Notes: generated by a model from the sequence alone, not told the origin. Shown: positions 22,814-36,110, counted from the stretch's first letter. The stretch: 64,000 nucleotides of DNA from Argentina anserina (GCF_933775445.1 NC_065877.1:5642001-5706000), one strand, 5' to 3'. Made by a program: numbers and translations.

Positions 22814-25052
22814 ATAATATAACTCGCATATCAATATATACGAAAATCCACAGCACAACAATATAAATGCACTCATGAGTCAATGGACGGCCCATCTGGT
22901 TGTCCCAAAAATATATGAAATGAAAGTGCTCATGAGAAATCGGGCAACCTTTCTGATTACCCAAATACATTTATAATACGGGTACTAATGAACGCTGGTA
23001 CACATCTGTTACCCCTCATGTACTACACCGCCGATATTGGGTAACCACCTGCTACCCAACATCAAAACAATATGAGTACTCATGAGCAGATAACCACTTG
23101 TTACCTCTCATGCAGTACTCCGGCAGACAGACTAGAGCTCTAACTGTATCGTAACTTTCGCCTGGCCAAAGGCTAGGTTCCGACTTGCCAAACACGTACA
23201 ATAATCTCACATCATATTGTACAAAAATCAAATCCGAAGACAAATCGACATTTTAACAATTTCCATGTTAAAATCACGTACAATAATCACACCTCATATT
23301 GTACAAATCAAAATCACATCCTCGATATAAAATCTCGTCATCAATATGACCTCATCATGATAAAATCATAACAGTATATTATATAGTAAACTATATATAT
23401 ATGTACCTATTTACCATTTATACAATATATATATAATCCGCTTATATCATATACATGTCATATTTCATAAACACGTTTGAAGACAAAACGTTTTAACTAA
23501 CACCATGTTAAAATTATGTACAATAATCACACCTTATATTGTACAAATTAAATCACATGCTCGAGCGTAATTCCACAATTTCCGAAGATAATTCATTTCC
23601 TTGATTTATTGATCACCTTGAAAAGATAAGAAAAGAATTTAGAATCGTTTCGTAAACCTTTAAATGTCGAAACAGTAATAATAAGTTACTGTTCAACAAT
23701 TTCTGGTTTTACGAATTTACTGTTCACGTATTTACTATTCACGTATTTACTATGCATGTATTTACTATTCACGTATTTCTGAATAAATACCCATTAATTA
23801 CGTATTCATGTACGTGTACATACTGTTTATGTATTTCTGTACGTACGAATACTATTTAATATAAATATTGTCTTAGTAAATAATAATTACTGAATTACCC
23901 TTCTAAAATTATTTTTACATTTACTCAAAGTAATTTACATTTACATTTACCGTATGTAAAATAAATTTACATTTACCGTACGTAAAAATAAATTACAAAA
24001 TTACCCTTCGGAAACACTGTTCACGCGCTACCTCCGGCAGGGCGCGCGTGGCGCTCACGCGCCACTCACTGTGGCAGCGCGTGGGGCTCACGCACCGACC
24101 CCAAAACCGGCGCGTAGCACGCCACCGCCGCCCTACTTCTCTCCTTTTCTTCCTCCTCTTCCTCCCCACGGCCTCGCGCCGCCCCTAGACCCCTCCACGC
24201 TCCCACACGCGCCGCCTAAGGCGGCGGTGTTCATAGTCCTCCGATCCCCACAAATCCTCCAAAAATCATCAACAATCCATCACAACAATCACACAAGGTT
24301 AATCCTTACCTCAATCAACGTTTTGGACCGTCGGATTCATCAGAGGAGTTCCAAAAATCGCCGTGAGGGATCGGGTTGGAGGGGAGATGATCGCTGGCGT
24401 CGCTGCTCGAGGTGAGTCTCACCGTGGGTTGATTCGTGTCGTGGAGGAGGAGGGTGAGCTCGTGGTGGTGGCGCCGAGCTCCTGCGATGCCGGCCACGTC
24501 GAAATCGACGAACCCGAGGTCGAGCTCCGTCTGCGCTTCTCGATCCCCGCTCGAGGTGCGTCGATGCGTTGTGGTCGCGCGGTCTCAGTGACACCGGCGG
24601 TGTCAAGCACGGAGGCCAGTGGAGGGAGATCGCCGGCGTGGAAGGAGAGGGTCGGGGGGAGAGAGAAAGGAGGGAGGCGCGGGTGAAGGGTTTCCAGAAA
24701 TGGAAACCCTAATCCCTAATTTTTTCTATTTATACTAGTTTCCAAAATCGGAAACGAACTTCCAACGTTAATAACTTTCACGGACGACTTCCGATTCGAA
24801 CGCGTGAAGCGTCCACAAACTCGTATCGACGAGCTCTACAATTTTCGTGAAGGAAGTTTTCACAACCGAGCGATGGAATAAATGTCGATATATTCGTTCG
24901 GAAACGTAACGTTTTTCTAATTAAACGTTCCGAGAACGTTTCCGTTTTCGTTTCATAAGGTCGCCAACAATCAAATTCATTCTAATTGAATCTCAAAACT
25001 TTAATGAATTCAAATCAACCCAAATATCGTTTTAAAAAATAGGGTTATTACA

Positions 25053-25799
25053 GTATTTGCATCCCAGCATAATCTTTGGATTTATGCAGCTTATGCCATC
25101 ACCATTTTGCTTCTAAAATTTGCATATTAATGTGAACGGGCCACTCTTATAGTGAGAAATGTTGATTTTAGTACCAAAAACAGGGTATGCATGGTGTGAA
25201 ATCATTGATAAGTCAGGCATCTTGGAGGGTGCATTGAAAATGGATAGGCTAAAAATGAACAGGAGGCTTTATATTGGGGAAAACATGGACAACTTGATGG
25301 TACTTGCAAAGTTGCATTATTATCATGGAAAATTTTCAAACTAATATGAGTAATATCAATGTCATCTTCTGAGAGGATTTAAGTCATACTATAATCCTTA
25401 TCATGTCTGTTCTACATTGACATCTAGCCAAACAAGTTGGGTACTTGATTATGAAAGAGAATGATTACCCACAATAATAACCCCAACTAATAGCATGTTA
25501 AATGAAACATTTGTATACTAGTATATTCGATCTTTTACCACAATCCGCTTTAAACTTTCCCATGGTAATAGCTTGAGGCTGACACAGAATTCATGGTACT
25601 GCATACTTCTAAGCTTAGGAGAATGCAAGTTGCTTTGGGGATCCCTTGAAGGTGTTGCAATCTAAGGACATGGTTTTAATTTGTGTAGTGCATCTCTTCT
25701 AGTACGAAGGATGCTACTAGTTGTGCATGAAGGCAAAGGATAAAGCACGTATAAGACACACTAAAACACCAGTAAAGAGAAATTAACAGTTGATTATAT
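25053..25799. other. intergenic DNA
   Basis: A small open frame at 25159-25344 (61 codons) matches nothing I recognise and has no supporting context. Otherwise I see no features. Confidence 0.4.
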
Positions 25800-26060
25800 G
25801 AGATTCAAGAAAGAAAAGAAAGCCAGTTTTGTAAGCTGTGGTGGAATCGGACTGTTCAGGTTTTTCTTACTTACTTTCGGAGGTCTGGTGACTCTACTTG
25901 GCTCAGATTAGTGATGATGATTTTAAATTTTTAATTGCACTCGTGAAAGGTTATTGGACAAGTTGAGGACATAGAGCAAGTCAAGTAATATTCATCAGGT
26001 AATGATCCTTTGAAGTTGTTGCATGAGAGATCAACTGAGGTGAAGATAGTCGGAACCTGT
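25800..26060 (-). pseudogene. relic of an RLP 3' region
   Basis: On the minus strand, 26050-25985 reads VPTIFTSVDLSCNNFKGSLP, which equals the LTVFTSIDISCNNFNG segment after the RLP island domain. Pieces of the next LRRs (about 25835-25860) follow in other frames. Stops and frameshifts are frequent. It lies just downstream of the larger RLP pseudogene and is a second, older remnant. Confidence 0.6.
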
Positions 26061-26373
26061 AGTTAGGAAAACAAGTTTTGAACAATTTTACAGACAATGT
26101 TACAAAGGCCATATTCCACACTTGTTTCTAAATCAGATTGCACATATTCAGCAAGCTTGCCACAAGTTCATTACAAGTTGAACGGTTAAGTACTTCACCC
26201 CAAACATCATATCTAATTACAAAGTGAAAAGGTTGACAGCAGTAGATTCAGTGAACTAAGCACAACTCTGTCCAACATACATGGAAGATCGGAAGATGCA
26301 CAAGGAAAGAAGAAGCACATATATACCTTATTCAGCCAATAATAGAGTTGGGTGTATTGCTATTGAAACCATT

Positions 26374-28689
26374 TCAACGTCTCCAGTACCTTTCACCTAT
26401 GTACACATGTCTTCTGTGATAACCAAATCTTTGTTCCAGCTGAGGAAATATCTTTACAAGGACATAGCACTGGAATACCATTTCCTCCATCTTGTGGAAA
26501 ACAAGAGTGATCCAATAGCAATGCCGAACCCACATGTAAATCCAATCTCGACACTGATAATATTCCAACCAATCTCATCTCTAGAATCTCGATTGCTTCT
26601 TTCCGTTGTTGGAGGTGACAACACCGTTCTGTTATCTTCGGTCAAGGGAGGCCCTGTCAAATCTTTGTTTCCTTCAAAGGAAGCTTTTAGAAATGTTGAG
26701 AACTGGTTACCGCTTGGAATTCTGCCTACCAGTAAATTGTATGAGAGATTCAAGAATGAAAGGAAGGTGAGCTGTGTAAGTTGTGGAATTTGCCTGCTCA
26801 GGTTGTTCTTTGACAGGTCCAAGGACTCTAGCTGACTCAAGTTGCTTAACGATGATGGAATTGCGCCTGTGAAAGCATTATTTGAGAAGTTGAGGACAAC
26901 CAGTGATTTGAGTTCTTTAATTTCCTTCGGTATTGATCCCTTAAACTTGTTCCATGAGAAGTCAATCGAGGTGAAGACAGTTAGAATCTTTACCAGCTCA
27001 ATCAGGAAACCCTTGCTGATCACTGTAATGGAATCCCGATAGTATACCCTACCTGTATCGTCCTCGAATTGAAGGTGATTAAGCTTTGATGATGAATGAT
27101 CTTTGTTAGCCATCATTGCCTGCCAAGTTGTCACAGTTCCTTTTGGTACTTCACCACTGAAATTGTTGTTAGCTAGGTCAAGAATTTGGAGCACTGGCCA
27201 AGTGCCATTAGTCTTGAGACACTCAATGCGTCCATAAAGGTTGTTGCTTCGCAAAACAAGTACTCGCAAGGTAGTCATGTTCTTCAAAAAGCATGGAAAA
27301 CGATCTGCAATCTGATTGTTTCCAAGGTTCAAAACCTCCAACTTGGTGCAGTTTACAAGTGACTTGAGAAACTGACCTTTTTTTATGATTTCCACTGATG
27401 TCTAGAGTTTTTAAACTGCATTTGTGGACAACATATGAGCACTTGTGAGATTGTTCCTCCTCAAATTCAACACTCCAAGCCTGCTCATAGTAGTTAATCA
27501 CTCATGAACTCTGCCGCTCAAGGAATTATCAGACAAATCAATAACTTCAAGTAATTTTGAATTGCATATGGATGCTGGAATGATTCCACTGAGGTTATTA
27601 CTTGAAACAGAAAAGAATTTGGCTCTATAAAGCAGAGTTCCAATCGCTGTTGTTATGCTGGAGCTGAAATAATTCCTCGAGTAATCCAGATATGAATTGT
27701 AAGGTGATGTGAAATTTAGGATTTGCCCATGAAGCTGGTTGGAATGAAGATCAAGCACATAGGGAGAAGTGACATCAACTAAAGGACCTTCCAGAGTTTC
27801 GAGGTAGTTGCAAGAAAGATTTAGCTCACTAAGAGAACTGAGTTGCCAAATCCAGTTGGGTATTTCACCACGTATCTGGTTGTCTGAAAGGTCCAGTACA
27901 GTAAATATGGTCTGATCTCTCTTAAGAAATTAGGGATTGTTGTCAGACTCAATGACACCAACCGCAATGTATCTAGTATAGGAAAGGAGTTTGATACACT
28001 GGTAGGATCATAGGTAATAGACAATCTATTGTATGAAAGATCAAGTTCCTTGAGATTTCTCAATCGTTGAATATGATCAAGAGGAAATGAGCCACTGAAC
28101 TTGTTATAACCAAGATAGAGTGTAGTAAGGTACCGCATGTCAAAGAGGGACAAGGGTATTGGTCCTTCTAGATTTTTGCCTTGCAAATAAAGACTCTGGA
28201 TGGAGCTTGCAGAGAAATTAAAATCTTGAGGAAAATGACCAGAGAATTGATTGGCTGAAAGAAACAACTCGAGCAAGGGAAGAGTAAACAGAGATGATGG
28301 AATGTTCCCGTCGAGCATATTTCTTTCCAAGTCGAGATGGAGTAGTTTAGAAAGGTTACCCCATTGGGTGGAATTAATATTACCTGTTAGACTATTTGAA
28401 GAAAGATCTATTTCCTCCTGATTCTTGGCCATACTGAATGGGGGAACTGAACCTACAAAGTTGTTTGACTGGTTTCTATACATGCTCAGAGAAACCAGCT
28501 GTGTAAGGTTTGCCACTGACTTGGGGATTGATCCCGTGAAATTACAAAATCCAATATGAACTGCGGACAACATTTTGAGGTTGCCAATAGAGATTGGCAA
28601 CACCCCTGAAAAATTAGTGTTGGTTAAGTACTTAAGTCCAGGTATTGAAGAGATCCATTCTTTGGCAGTTCGGGCAATGAACCATCAAG
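26374..28689 (-). pseudogene. RLP pseudogene (5' truncated, frameshifted)
   Basis: Three long open pieces (28603-27821, 27758-27498, 27395-26454) in different frames together match an RLP. They run from a GSLPELP-type LRR through the remaining LRRs and the island (SKLNHLQFEDDTGRV...DSITVISKGFLIEL) to the transmembrane helix (ISVEIGFTCGFGIAIG). A frameshift after RKWYSSAMS moves the tail into another frame (IFPQLEQRFGYHRRHV), matching the tail of the gene at 37418-40636. Breaks near 28640, 27900, 27790, 27490 and 26460 remove function. The 5' end stops where the MULE begins at 28699. The signal peptide and LRRNT are missing on both sides of the MULE. Confidence 0.85.
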
Positions 28690-28698
28690 TTGTTTAAA

Positions 28699-29428
28699 GG
28701 GAAAATTAGAGATACACCCATTTTTCAAGCCCACTTTTCAAATACATCCACACCCTTTTCTGTTTTTAATCTACACCCAAAACATAGAACAACATTCCTT
28801 ATAGAGTTTTTTCTATTATTTGATATATTCAATATATTTATCCCAGTTTACATTTTTGCCCTTTCAATTAAAAAAGAAAATTGTCTCCCTAAATATAGTT
28901 GTCATTGACAATGAAAAATATCTCTCTAAATCAATGAATAGGTTCAATCAAGTTAGGGAAAGTGGGAAACGTATGTAAAGTTGGGAAGAAAATGGAAAGT
29001 CTTTTTTTTTTAAGGAAACTAACACACCTATACTTTAGAGGAGTTATATGCTTGAAAACAAATGATTAAATTATATGAAAAAGTCAAAACAAAAACCCTT
29101 AAGTTCATGCATTTTTTATGTTTGTGTTAATTGACAGCATTAAAAATTGTTTTTCCCCTACCTCCACTATCATTATTTAATGATGTTACTCATAGTAGTC
29201 AGGTTAGAAACAAGAAGGAATATAGTTTTCAGTCTTGGTCGTGTCTAATTTCCTCTTCATCAGGTATGTTGATTTTATTCTATATTTTTTATTTCTGGCT
29301 TCAACATTTGCAAATGGATTTTCAAAAGGTAGATTATGAAATTCTGTACTGTGTTTAGAATCTATTATATAGGTGGATAATTATGTCATATTCATCTTCT
29401 ATAATAGTACTGTTTGTTGTTGTAGGTA
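28699..29428 (+). other. MULE left end and transposase leader
   Basis: AT-rich sequence between the left terminal repeat and the transposase ATG. A splice-acceptor-like TTGTTGTAG ends at 29425, just before the ATG, so a 5' exon may lie around 29130-29263, before GTATGTTGA. I cannot prove it. Confidence 0.4.
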
Positions 29429-31824
29429 ATGGACGGTGCAATTATTGCAAGATCATGCCACGAATCAAAATCGATTGCATTTCCAATTCATAGCCATACT
29501 ACACATAATGATATCAGTGAACGTATTTGTTCAAGATTCAAGAGTTTGCGTTCAGTGGATTTAGAATTGGCGTATGCCTTCGAAGGGCATTCAACATGCT
29601 TGTTGCAAACAGACATGGATGTCCAAATGATGGTTTTGTCTCTTTCAAGTGCACATAAATCGTCCGTGGATATTTTAATCAACTTGTCTGTGTCTTCTCT
29701 TAATAAAAGTGGTGCTAAGAATTCTTTGAGATTCGAATCAAATGCTTTTGATAATGTGAATCACCATTTAGGGAAGTTTGCCACACCTGTTGGGAAAAGG
29801 TATCTGTCTACTGAATGGAAGAATTTTATCAAGCATGTTGGACAAGAATTTGATGGTGGTGTCATTGATTTCAGAGAAAAACTAGCCAAGTATGCAATTG
29901 AGCATGGTTTTCAGTATAAATGCCAGAAAAATGAACCTTCACGTGTTACTGCTGTTTGCTGTAATAAAGAGAGCGAAGGATGTTTGTGGAATGTTCATGC
30001 AACTCTTGATCGTTCAAATGATTTCTTTTACATTCGACGATTGAATAATGAGCACACTTGCAGTAGTCGCATTCGTGATGGTAGAAGCCCGTCAATGGGA
30101 TCAAAAATTGTATCATTAGTTTTGGCTAATCAGATTCGGACGAATCCTCTCATACGACCGGTCGAAGTTGTTAAGGATTTCAAGAGGAATTATGGTTTGG
30201 ACATCTCATACTACAATGCATGGAAAGGTAAAGAGATGGCCAAAAATGATGTCCACGGTGACGATGAGCAGTCATATAAGCGTTTAGGGTGGTACATTAA
30301 TGAGTTGGCTAAGAAGAATCCCGGATATTATGTTAAACTAGAGTGTGATGCAGACAACCGGTTTGTACGTATGTTTGTTGCATTTCAAGGTTGCATTGAC
30401 GGGTACAAACATTGCAGACCCATTCTTGCTCTTGATGGTACACATATCAAAAACAAATACAAAGGATGTCTACTCAGTGCAACAGGAAAAAATGGAGCTA
30501 ACGGTATTTAACACTTTCTTCTATTATTTTTTTCCCCATACTTTTGAATTTTTTTACTCGTACAGTATATGTTGTAGGAAACCTCCTATTTTTTGTTTTC
30601 GAGCATCTCCTCTATAGTATAGGTGTGTTAGTTTTTTTCCCAAAAAATAAAAGTAAGTTAATTGTTGTTGGATATAAATCCGAAAAAAGAGGGCATTGAT
30701 TTTGGGTTTTTATTAATTTTACGTTTTAGGATCTTATTGTTCACACCTAATGTATAGTTTAACACTCGTGAATAGGTATATATCCATTTGCATATGCAAT
30801 CGTCGGATCTGAGGACAAAAACAATTGGACGTGGTTCATGGAAAATTTGTATGATATATTAAAGGACCAAGGGCGCACAATTACTTTCATTTCTGATCGA
30901 TGCAAAGGCTTGCTCGAGGCTGTTCCCAAAGTATTTCCAGACTCGCCTCATGGTTATTGTTTGCACCACCTGCAAAAGAATATTCGAACAATGTTCTCCA
31001 ATTCAGTGTGTAGATCTTGGTTTCGTGAGCGAATGGTATCGCTTTTCAATAATTGTGCGTATGCTCCCACAAAGGAACAATTTGTGGAGGAACTGGGGAA
31101 GTTTAAAAAGGTAGGTGGGGAAAGAGCAAATCAATTTTTGAAAACTCTTCCTGATGAAAATTGGTCAAACGCCTACTTTCCAGGTAAAAGGTACGGAGAA
31201 ATGTGTTCCAACATTGCAGAGTCTTTTAATAGTTGGATAAAAGACGAGCGTGAGCTACCTATTTATCAGCTAGTCGACGGCATTCGCTTAAAGATGATGA
31301 AGTTGAATTCAGATCGATGTCATGAAGCTGATACATGGAACACTTACCTGTGCCCAACAATCGAAAAGAATGTTGATACTCTTATACAAGCGGGAAGGAA
31401 CTGGGAGGTGTTTCGATCAAGCACATATGTGTTTGAAGTGCGCGATATCTATTCGTTCATGGTTGACTTGAGCTGCTACACATGCTCTTGTTATCAATGG
31501 CAAATCTTAAGTTTCCCTTGTGCACACGCTTTTGCAGCAATTTTAAAGAATGATGAGAATCCATTTGATTACATTGAAGACTACTTTTCTGTTTCAGACT
31601 ACAAGCAAAGTTACAGTCATCCTATAGTACCTATACCAGACATTGAGCGGGATGAGGATTCGGCAACCGATAATGCAATCAGAGCTCCACTAACAAAGAC
31701 ACCGCCCGACAGACCAAAAAGGAAAAGGATCCTATCTAACGGTGAGAACCCAAGGTCAATCAAATGCAGTAGATGCAACAATAGCGGACGCCACAATAGA
31801 AAGACTTGCAAAGCCACAATTTGA
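29429..31824 (+). CDS. MULE (MURA-type) transposase, two exons
   Basis: Exon 1 is 29429-30503 and exon 2 is 30776-31824. The GT-AG intron 30504-30775 restores one frame (ATGKNGANG|IYPFAYAIVGS), giving 707 aa. The N-terminus resembles the PB1-like segment of plant MuDR proteins. A zinc-binding FAR1/MuDR N-terminal region follows (about 135-230: KCQKNE...CLWNVHA...NEHTC). The DDE core has D about 336 (ALDGTHI), D about 399 (FISDRCKG) and E about 507 (NIAESFNSW). A SWIM zinc finger is at about 595-609 (CYTCSCYQW...FPCAHAF). A zinc knuckle is near the C-terminus (CSRCNNSGRHNRKTC). It would bind the terminal inverted repeats and cut and paste the element. No stop or frameshift is visible, so it may encode an active enzyme. 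The start codon could be preceded by another exon. Confidence 0.9.
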
Positions 31825-32866
31825 TGCATGTATTCATAATTTCCATATTGTGTGACTTTTTAATAATGTGACGTTGATTTTCTTATTGAAGAATTTTTAA
31901 AGGTTGTGTTTTACTTTTTAAGTTTTTCTTTCTAAATGTATTCCATTAAGTATGTTTAACATACTATAAGTAGACTCACGTAATTCTCCCCTCATCAATG
32001 TAATTGACACCACTATCTCTATACGTGAACCACATTATTAATGTCATAATTGCCCAAACATGTTTTCTTAAAAAAAAAAAAGGATTCCATATGCCATGGT
32101 TGTAACAGTTGCTCATTGTTAAATATCTCTTGTTTTCGTTTCACCAAATTGACCTATTTAATTTCATCTCTAAACGCTACTTGATAAATACCTTTAAGTT
32201 TACGCATAATCATAAAAACTACCCGGTCTCTGACCAATTAGAAAAGTTGGGAATACTTGCATATTTCCATTAAAAAAACATGCATATTTCCAGGGAATTC
32301 CTCACTGACCTATTAATCAAGTAGACATTGCCTGGCACCCAAATTATAGTAACTAACCTTCAGAATCATGTCCTTATTTACATGAAAGCATGAAAATCTT
32401 TGGAATAACATACCAATCGGGGTACAAATTCCATGAAAACCAGTTTACAGTAACCAACCTTCAGGGATATGTAAGTTTGGGGGAAAACCACACTAACCTG
32501 GCAATCAGATACACACTACCTGAAAACCAGTTTACAATGCCTACCTTGCAATGTTCTTCACTCACCCTATCCCCCTCACAAGATACCCAACATTCTCAAC
32601 TATTAACACCTTCAACTAAATGCAACGACAACCGCATAGACATCACCATGATTCTCAACCTTACAATTATAACAACTCATTATAATTGCCAAAGTCACAT
32701 TTTATTTTTATTTTTTTGGATACAAAAGCCACACATTTATTTCAACACACGTAATGCCACAATCCCAAAGATAGAAGAACAGTACGACAAAAAAGAAAAA
32801 AAGAACAAGCAATTGAAAGTCATCTGCGTCCCTCACAAACTCCAATCACATAGATGAACCTATCCA
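31825..32866. other. spacer between convergent MULE genes
   Basis: The 3' ends of the transposase and the ULP-like gene face each other across about 1 kb of AT-rich DNA. A 155-codon open frame at 32390-32857 is low-complexity, lacks recognisable domains and overlaps the 3' flank of the ULP-like gene. I do not call it. Confidence 0.45.
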
Positions 32867-35777
32867 TCATTTCCTGTCATTCAAGATCATCCCCAATACA
32901 TGTGCCCTAAGCTCGGCCATAAAACCTTTGCTAAAGGTAGTCTCCAGTTCAGCACCTTCCAACAATTTCTTTATAATGTATATCACGGCAATCCCACTGT
33001 CCACACTGTAAATTAAAACCCAACTCAATAATGTCATTCATCAAAATGTCTAGAAAAAAAAAATCAAAACACAAAGGGTTAGATAATAATAACCTGGGAG
33101 GTTCATGTTTTGGATGATACTTCATTGAAACTATACGATATTGCTCAAGATTATTGCTTCCCAACCAAGTAAGCAAGGCACAGTCTTTGGCTGAAACCTT
33201 GTACATATAATGCTTCATCTCTCGTCCCCTTTTCACGTGTTTCCATATCATCTTTTTCTCAAGTATTGACTCCCCATTGTTTTTCAAAAATACCAGGTGT
33301 TTTGAGATCTCAACATGCTGCAATATACATTGACATTACAAAAAAAAAACTCTAATAAATTAAAAAAAAAAAACAGATGCCTACCAATTTTGTTGCATCT
33401 TCAAAGCACTGGTCCATTGATGTTGTTTGATGTGGCTTTTGAGTGTTGTAATGTTCCCAACGCTCGAATTCTTTGTTTAGGACTAACAATGTAAACTGCT
33501 CAGGCTTCCTGTGTATAATTGGGATAAATATCATGTCCTTAGTGACGACATTATCGAAGAATGGTTCACAGTAAGCTTCAACTCCTCGTGTTTTATCTCC
33601 ACCATTCATATCTTCCTACAACATCAATTTAGTAAAGTTAACAAGAGATAAGTACAAGTACACCGCCAGTCGAGAGTTAAATAAGCAACATATTCAGAAA
33701 ATCATAAACTGTAGCCATATTCTGCAAACTTTGTATGACCACGACAAATCACAGTGAATAACATACCCAATCAAAAGTGGGCATAAAGAGGGGTAGAGGG
33801 TCACCCTCCTCTAGTTGTTGCTTACTCAGAATTTCAAGATAAGAATCCATAGCCTGCAAAAAAAAAGTCTCACATATATCTATATCAGAAATTCCAGAGT
33901 AAAATCCTTCTATAGAACCCACCAATAGTGAATATGTGAACCACAACCTGCACACTAACAACATCCTCATTCAAGATAGCTTTTGCATCCTTGTATCCCA
34001 CTAGGGCCTTTTCTCCACGCCACAGTGGCAACCTGCATGTATGAAAACCAAATGGAGGTTGTTTACTAGGTATGCTAACCTTCTACTGAAAATGTATCAT
34101 TTCTACAGATGTTACATATTTATATTTAATTTAAAACCAAATCCAGTAATACACTGTAATTGTACCACTTACCCGCTCTCTCCTTTGGCCAAATAATCCT
34201 TCAACTTCTGTGCATCATGTACTGTCATATGTTTACCAACTCGTAGCCTTCTCACCCCTATGTTTCCATCCACCGATGGTATACTTGTTTTCTTGGAGGG
34301 TGAATTTTCAGCAATGTGACCATCATCCTTCTTTACAAAATCAACCTTTTCTTTTCCCTTCTTCGACTTGCTGGTGATGTAGTCCACCTGAAAAGAGGGT
34401 TCTTTACACTTCGCCCGAGACCTCAAGTTCCTTGTCTGACTTTCATTGTCAACCACTACTTTTCCCGGATGAAGCCTATGAACCTCTGCCTGCAATATCT
34501 CATTCTCACAGCGAAGACTCTTATTCTTAGCTTGTTCAGCTTCAAGCAAACCAACCAGCTCTTCAATCCTTTTCTCCATTTTAGTGGCATCCATCTTTGT
34601 GTCTGTCTGTCCCGCCCCACCAGCATATGAATACCTATGTGTTGGTAACAACCGAGACATCTCATTGGTGTCATCATGCTCCTTGGACTCAACTTCTTCT
34701 GTACAAGTAATTGCAAACTCACTCTTCTCACTCCTAGGTGTTTCACCAACACTGAGGGGCTGTTGTCGCACAATTTCCTGACAAATTTCCACCAGAACAA
34801 ATAAATAAAATACACTCATTTAATTGAAAACAAAAAAAACCAAAAAAATTGCAAGCTACCTTAAGCTGACGCATATCTACAACCTTCATCCTACCATACA
34901 ATTCAAGTAAATTCCATTTTAAGAATTTCGGCTGCAGTTCATCCCTTCCTTTAATTGGTTCAATAAACCCAGTACGCTCGCAAAACCAAAACTACTATGA
35001 GATCAGTAAAGCCAAAAAACAAAAGTGTGCAGGAATTGTAAATACCAAAATGTAATAGTAAGGATCAGTAGGGGAGTAACCCTTACCAACAGAGCAATGA
35101 GACACCCACAAGCACTCTCTGGACGACCATACATACTTATCAGTGAATTGTCTAAGTAATTTTTAACTGCACGCGCCCAAGCATAACTTGACATTGATTC
35201 AAGATCCTCTATGTATGGTACAATGAACCAACTGAGATCATTACCACTATTGCAGAAAAATAGTGTAACACAAAAATAGAGACAAATCAACCTAACAAAA
35301 TCGTGCTCATCCTCCGCCCCTCTCAACTTTGCTACATCTCTTATCTTCTTCTCTAGAATCACCTTTGATAACCTCTTTTGATCAGGGAATAGTCTATTTA
35401 TGAACCCTGCATCCCCCTTTCTCTTCTTCTGGTTAAGATTTATCTCACGGCCTTCAACATTTAAACCAAACAGTTCTGCAATGTCATTAGCTGATATCAT
35501 AGCCTTAATATCCCCAAACTGGAAAGTATGTTCTTTCTTGTCAAAACATTTCAGAATTGCAACAATGTCCATGTCAGATTTCCTACAAGCAGACTCTATT
35601 ATTTTCCCCTCAAAAAAAGCTCCAAACAAACTACTAAATGGTGTGGTTCCCATCAGTTGAAGCTTATTAACAGTAATGTCCGCCCTTAACTCATGAGTCA
35701 TAAGTCGCCCAAACTTGAGAAGGTCACACCTAAACTCTAGGTGGGAGAACTCTTTTGCCATCAAAGACTTGTAATAT
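32867..35777 (-). CDS. ULP-like (C48-fold) protein of the MULE, probable pseudo-protease
   Basis: Eight exons joined by GT-AG introns keep one frame for at least 725 codons: 35777-35087, 34976-34860, 34777-34173, 34032-33948, 33853-33767, 33615-33385, 33317-33094 and 33005-32867 (TGA). The first exon resembles the N-terminal DUF1985/plant mobile-domain-like part of transposon ULP proteins (FGDIKAMISANDIAELFGL). Exon 3 is charged and probably coiled coil (KRIEELVGLLEAEQAKNKSL). The last three exons have the ULP1 fold pattern (MIFIPIIHRKPEQFTLLVLN, EHYNTQKP, VDSGIAVIYIIKKLL). By eye, the usual His-Trp, Asp-Ser and Asp-Cys-Gly sites read Gln-Phe, Asn-Thr and Asp-Ser-Gly, so deSUMOylating activity is doubtful. 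The 5' end is unsettled: ATG at 36792 followed by a GTATGT donor is a candidate first exon. Confidence 0.75.
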
Positions 35778-36110
35778 CTGTGAAAATGTAAAAATAAAAT
35801 CAGGTAAACCCTCTTGAACATTAAATACCAACAACGAAAATCATTACAATAATGGACTAAATCCTAAGGGATATATTGACTCAAGTGTAAGCACTTGCAG
35901 ACCAAACAAACTCTTATGTCCAATTTAACAACAATTACAATCAGTAACCAATTTGTTTTAAAATCTCAAAATCACATACACATATCAAATTCGGCAACTT
36001 TATTGTCCATTTGGTGGATTCATAAGCCAATACATGATATAAAACAACATTTTGACCACAGGATACATTACACACAATCAGTTATTCCTATCACACATGA
36101 AGTCTTCACA

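Larger units (their letters stand above)
14358..25052 (-). mobile_element. solo LTR of the gypsy family (subtype A, reverse), split by a nested element
   Basis: The left part, 14358-14783, starts TGTAACGACCC. The right part, 22814-25052, ends GGGTTATTACA. Between them sits the complete element 14784-22813 plus one 5-bp duplication. Without the insert the LTR is 2,660 bp, close to the 2,643 bp of its neighbour. Outer flanks GTATC (14353-14357) and GTATT (25053-25057) form a target duplication with one mismatch. The right part holds the GC-rich block (24025-24115) and the GGGTTTCC...GGAAACCC dyad (24688-24709). Confidence 0.88.

Noticed and set aside
11292..25052. The two neighbouring reverse LTRs as the pair of one element
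   Set aside because: Each has its own near-matching target duplication (GAAAG/TAAAG and GTATC/GTATT), while the outermost flanks do not match each other. Two solo LTRs fit better.
32390..32857. 155-codon frame inside the MULE
   Set aside because: Low complexity, no recognised domain and located in the spacer between convergent genes. It could be transcribed but I cannot support a protein.
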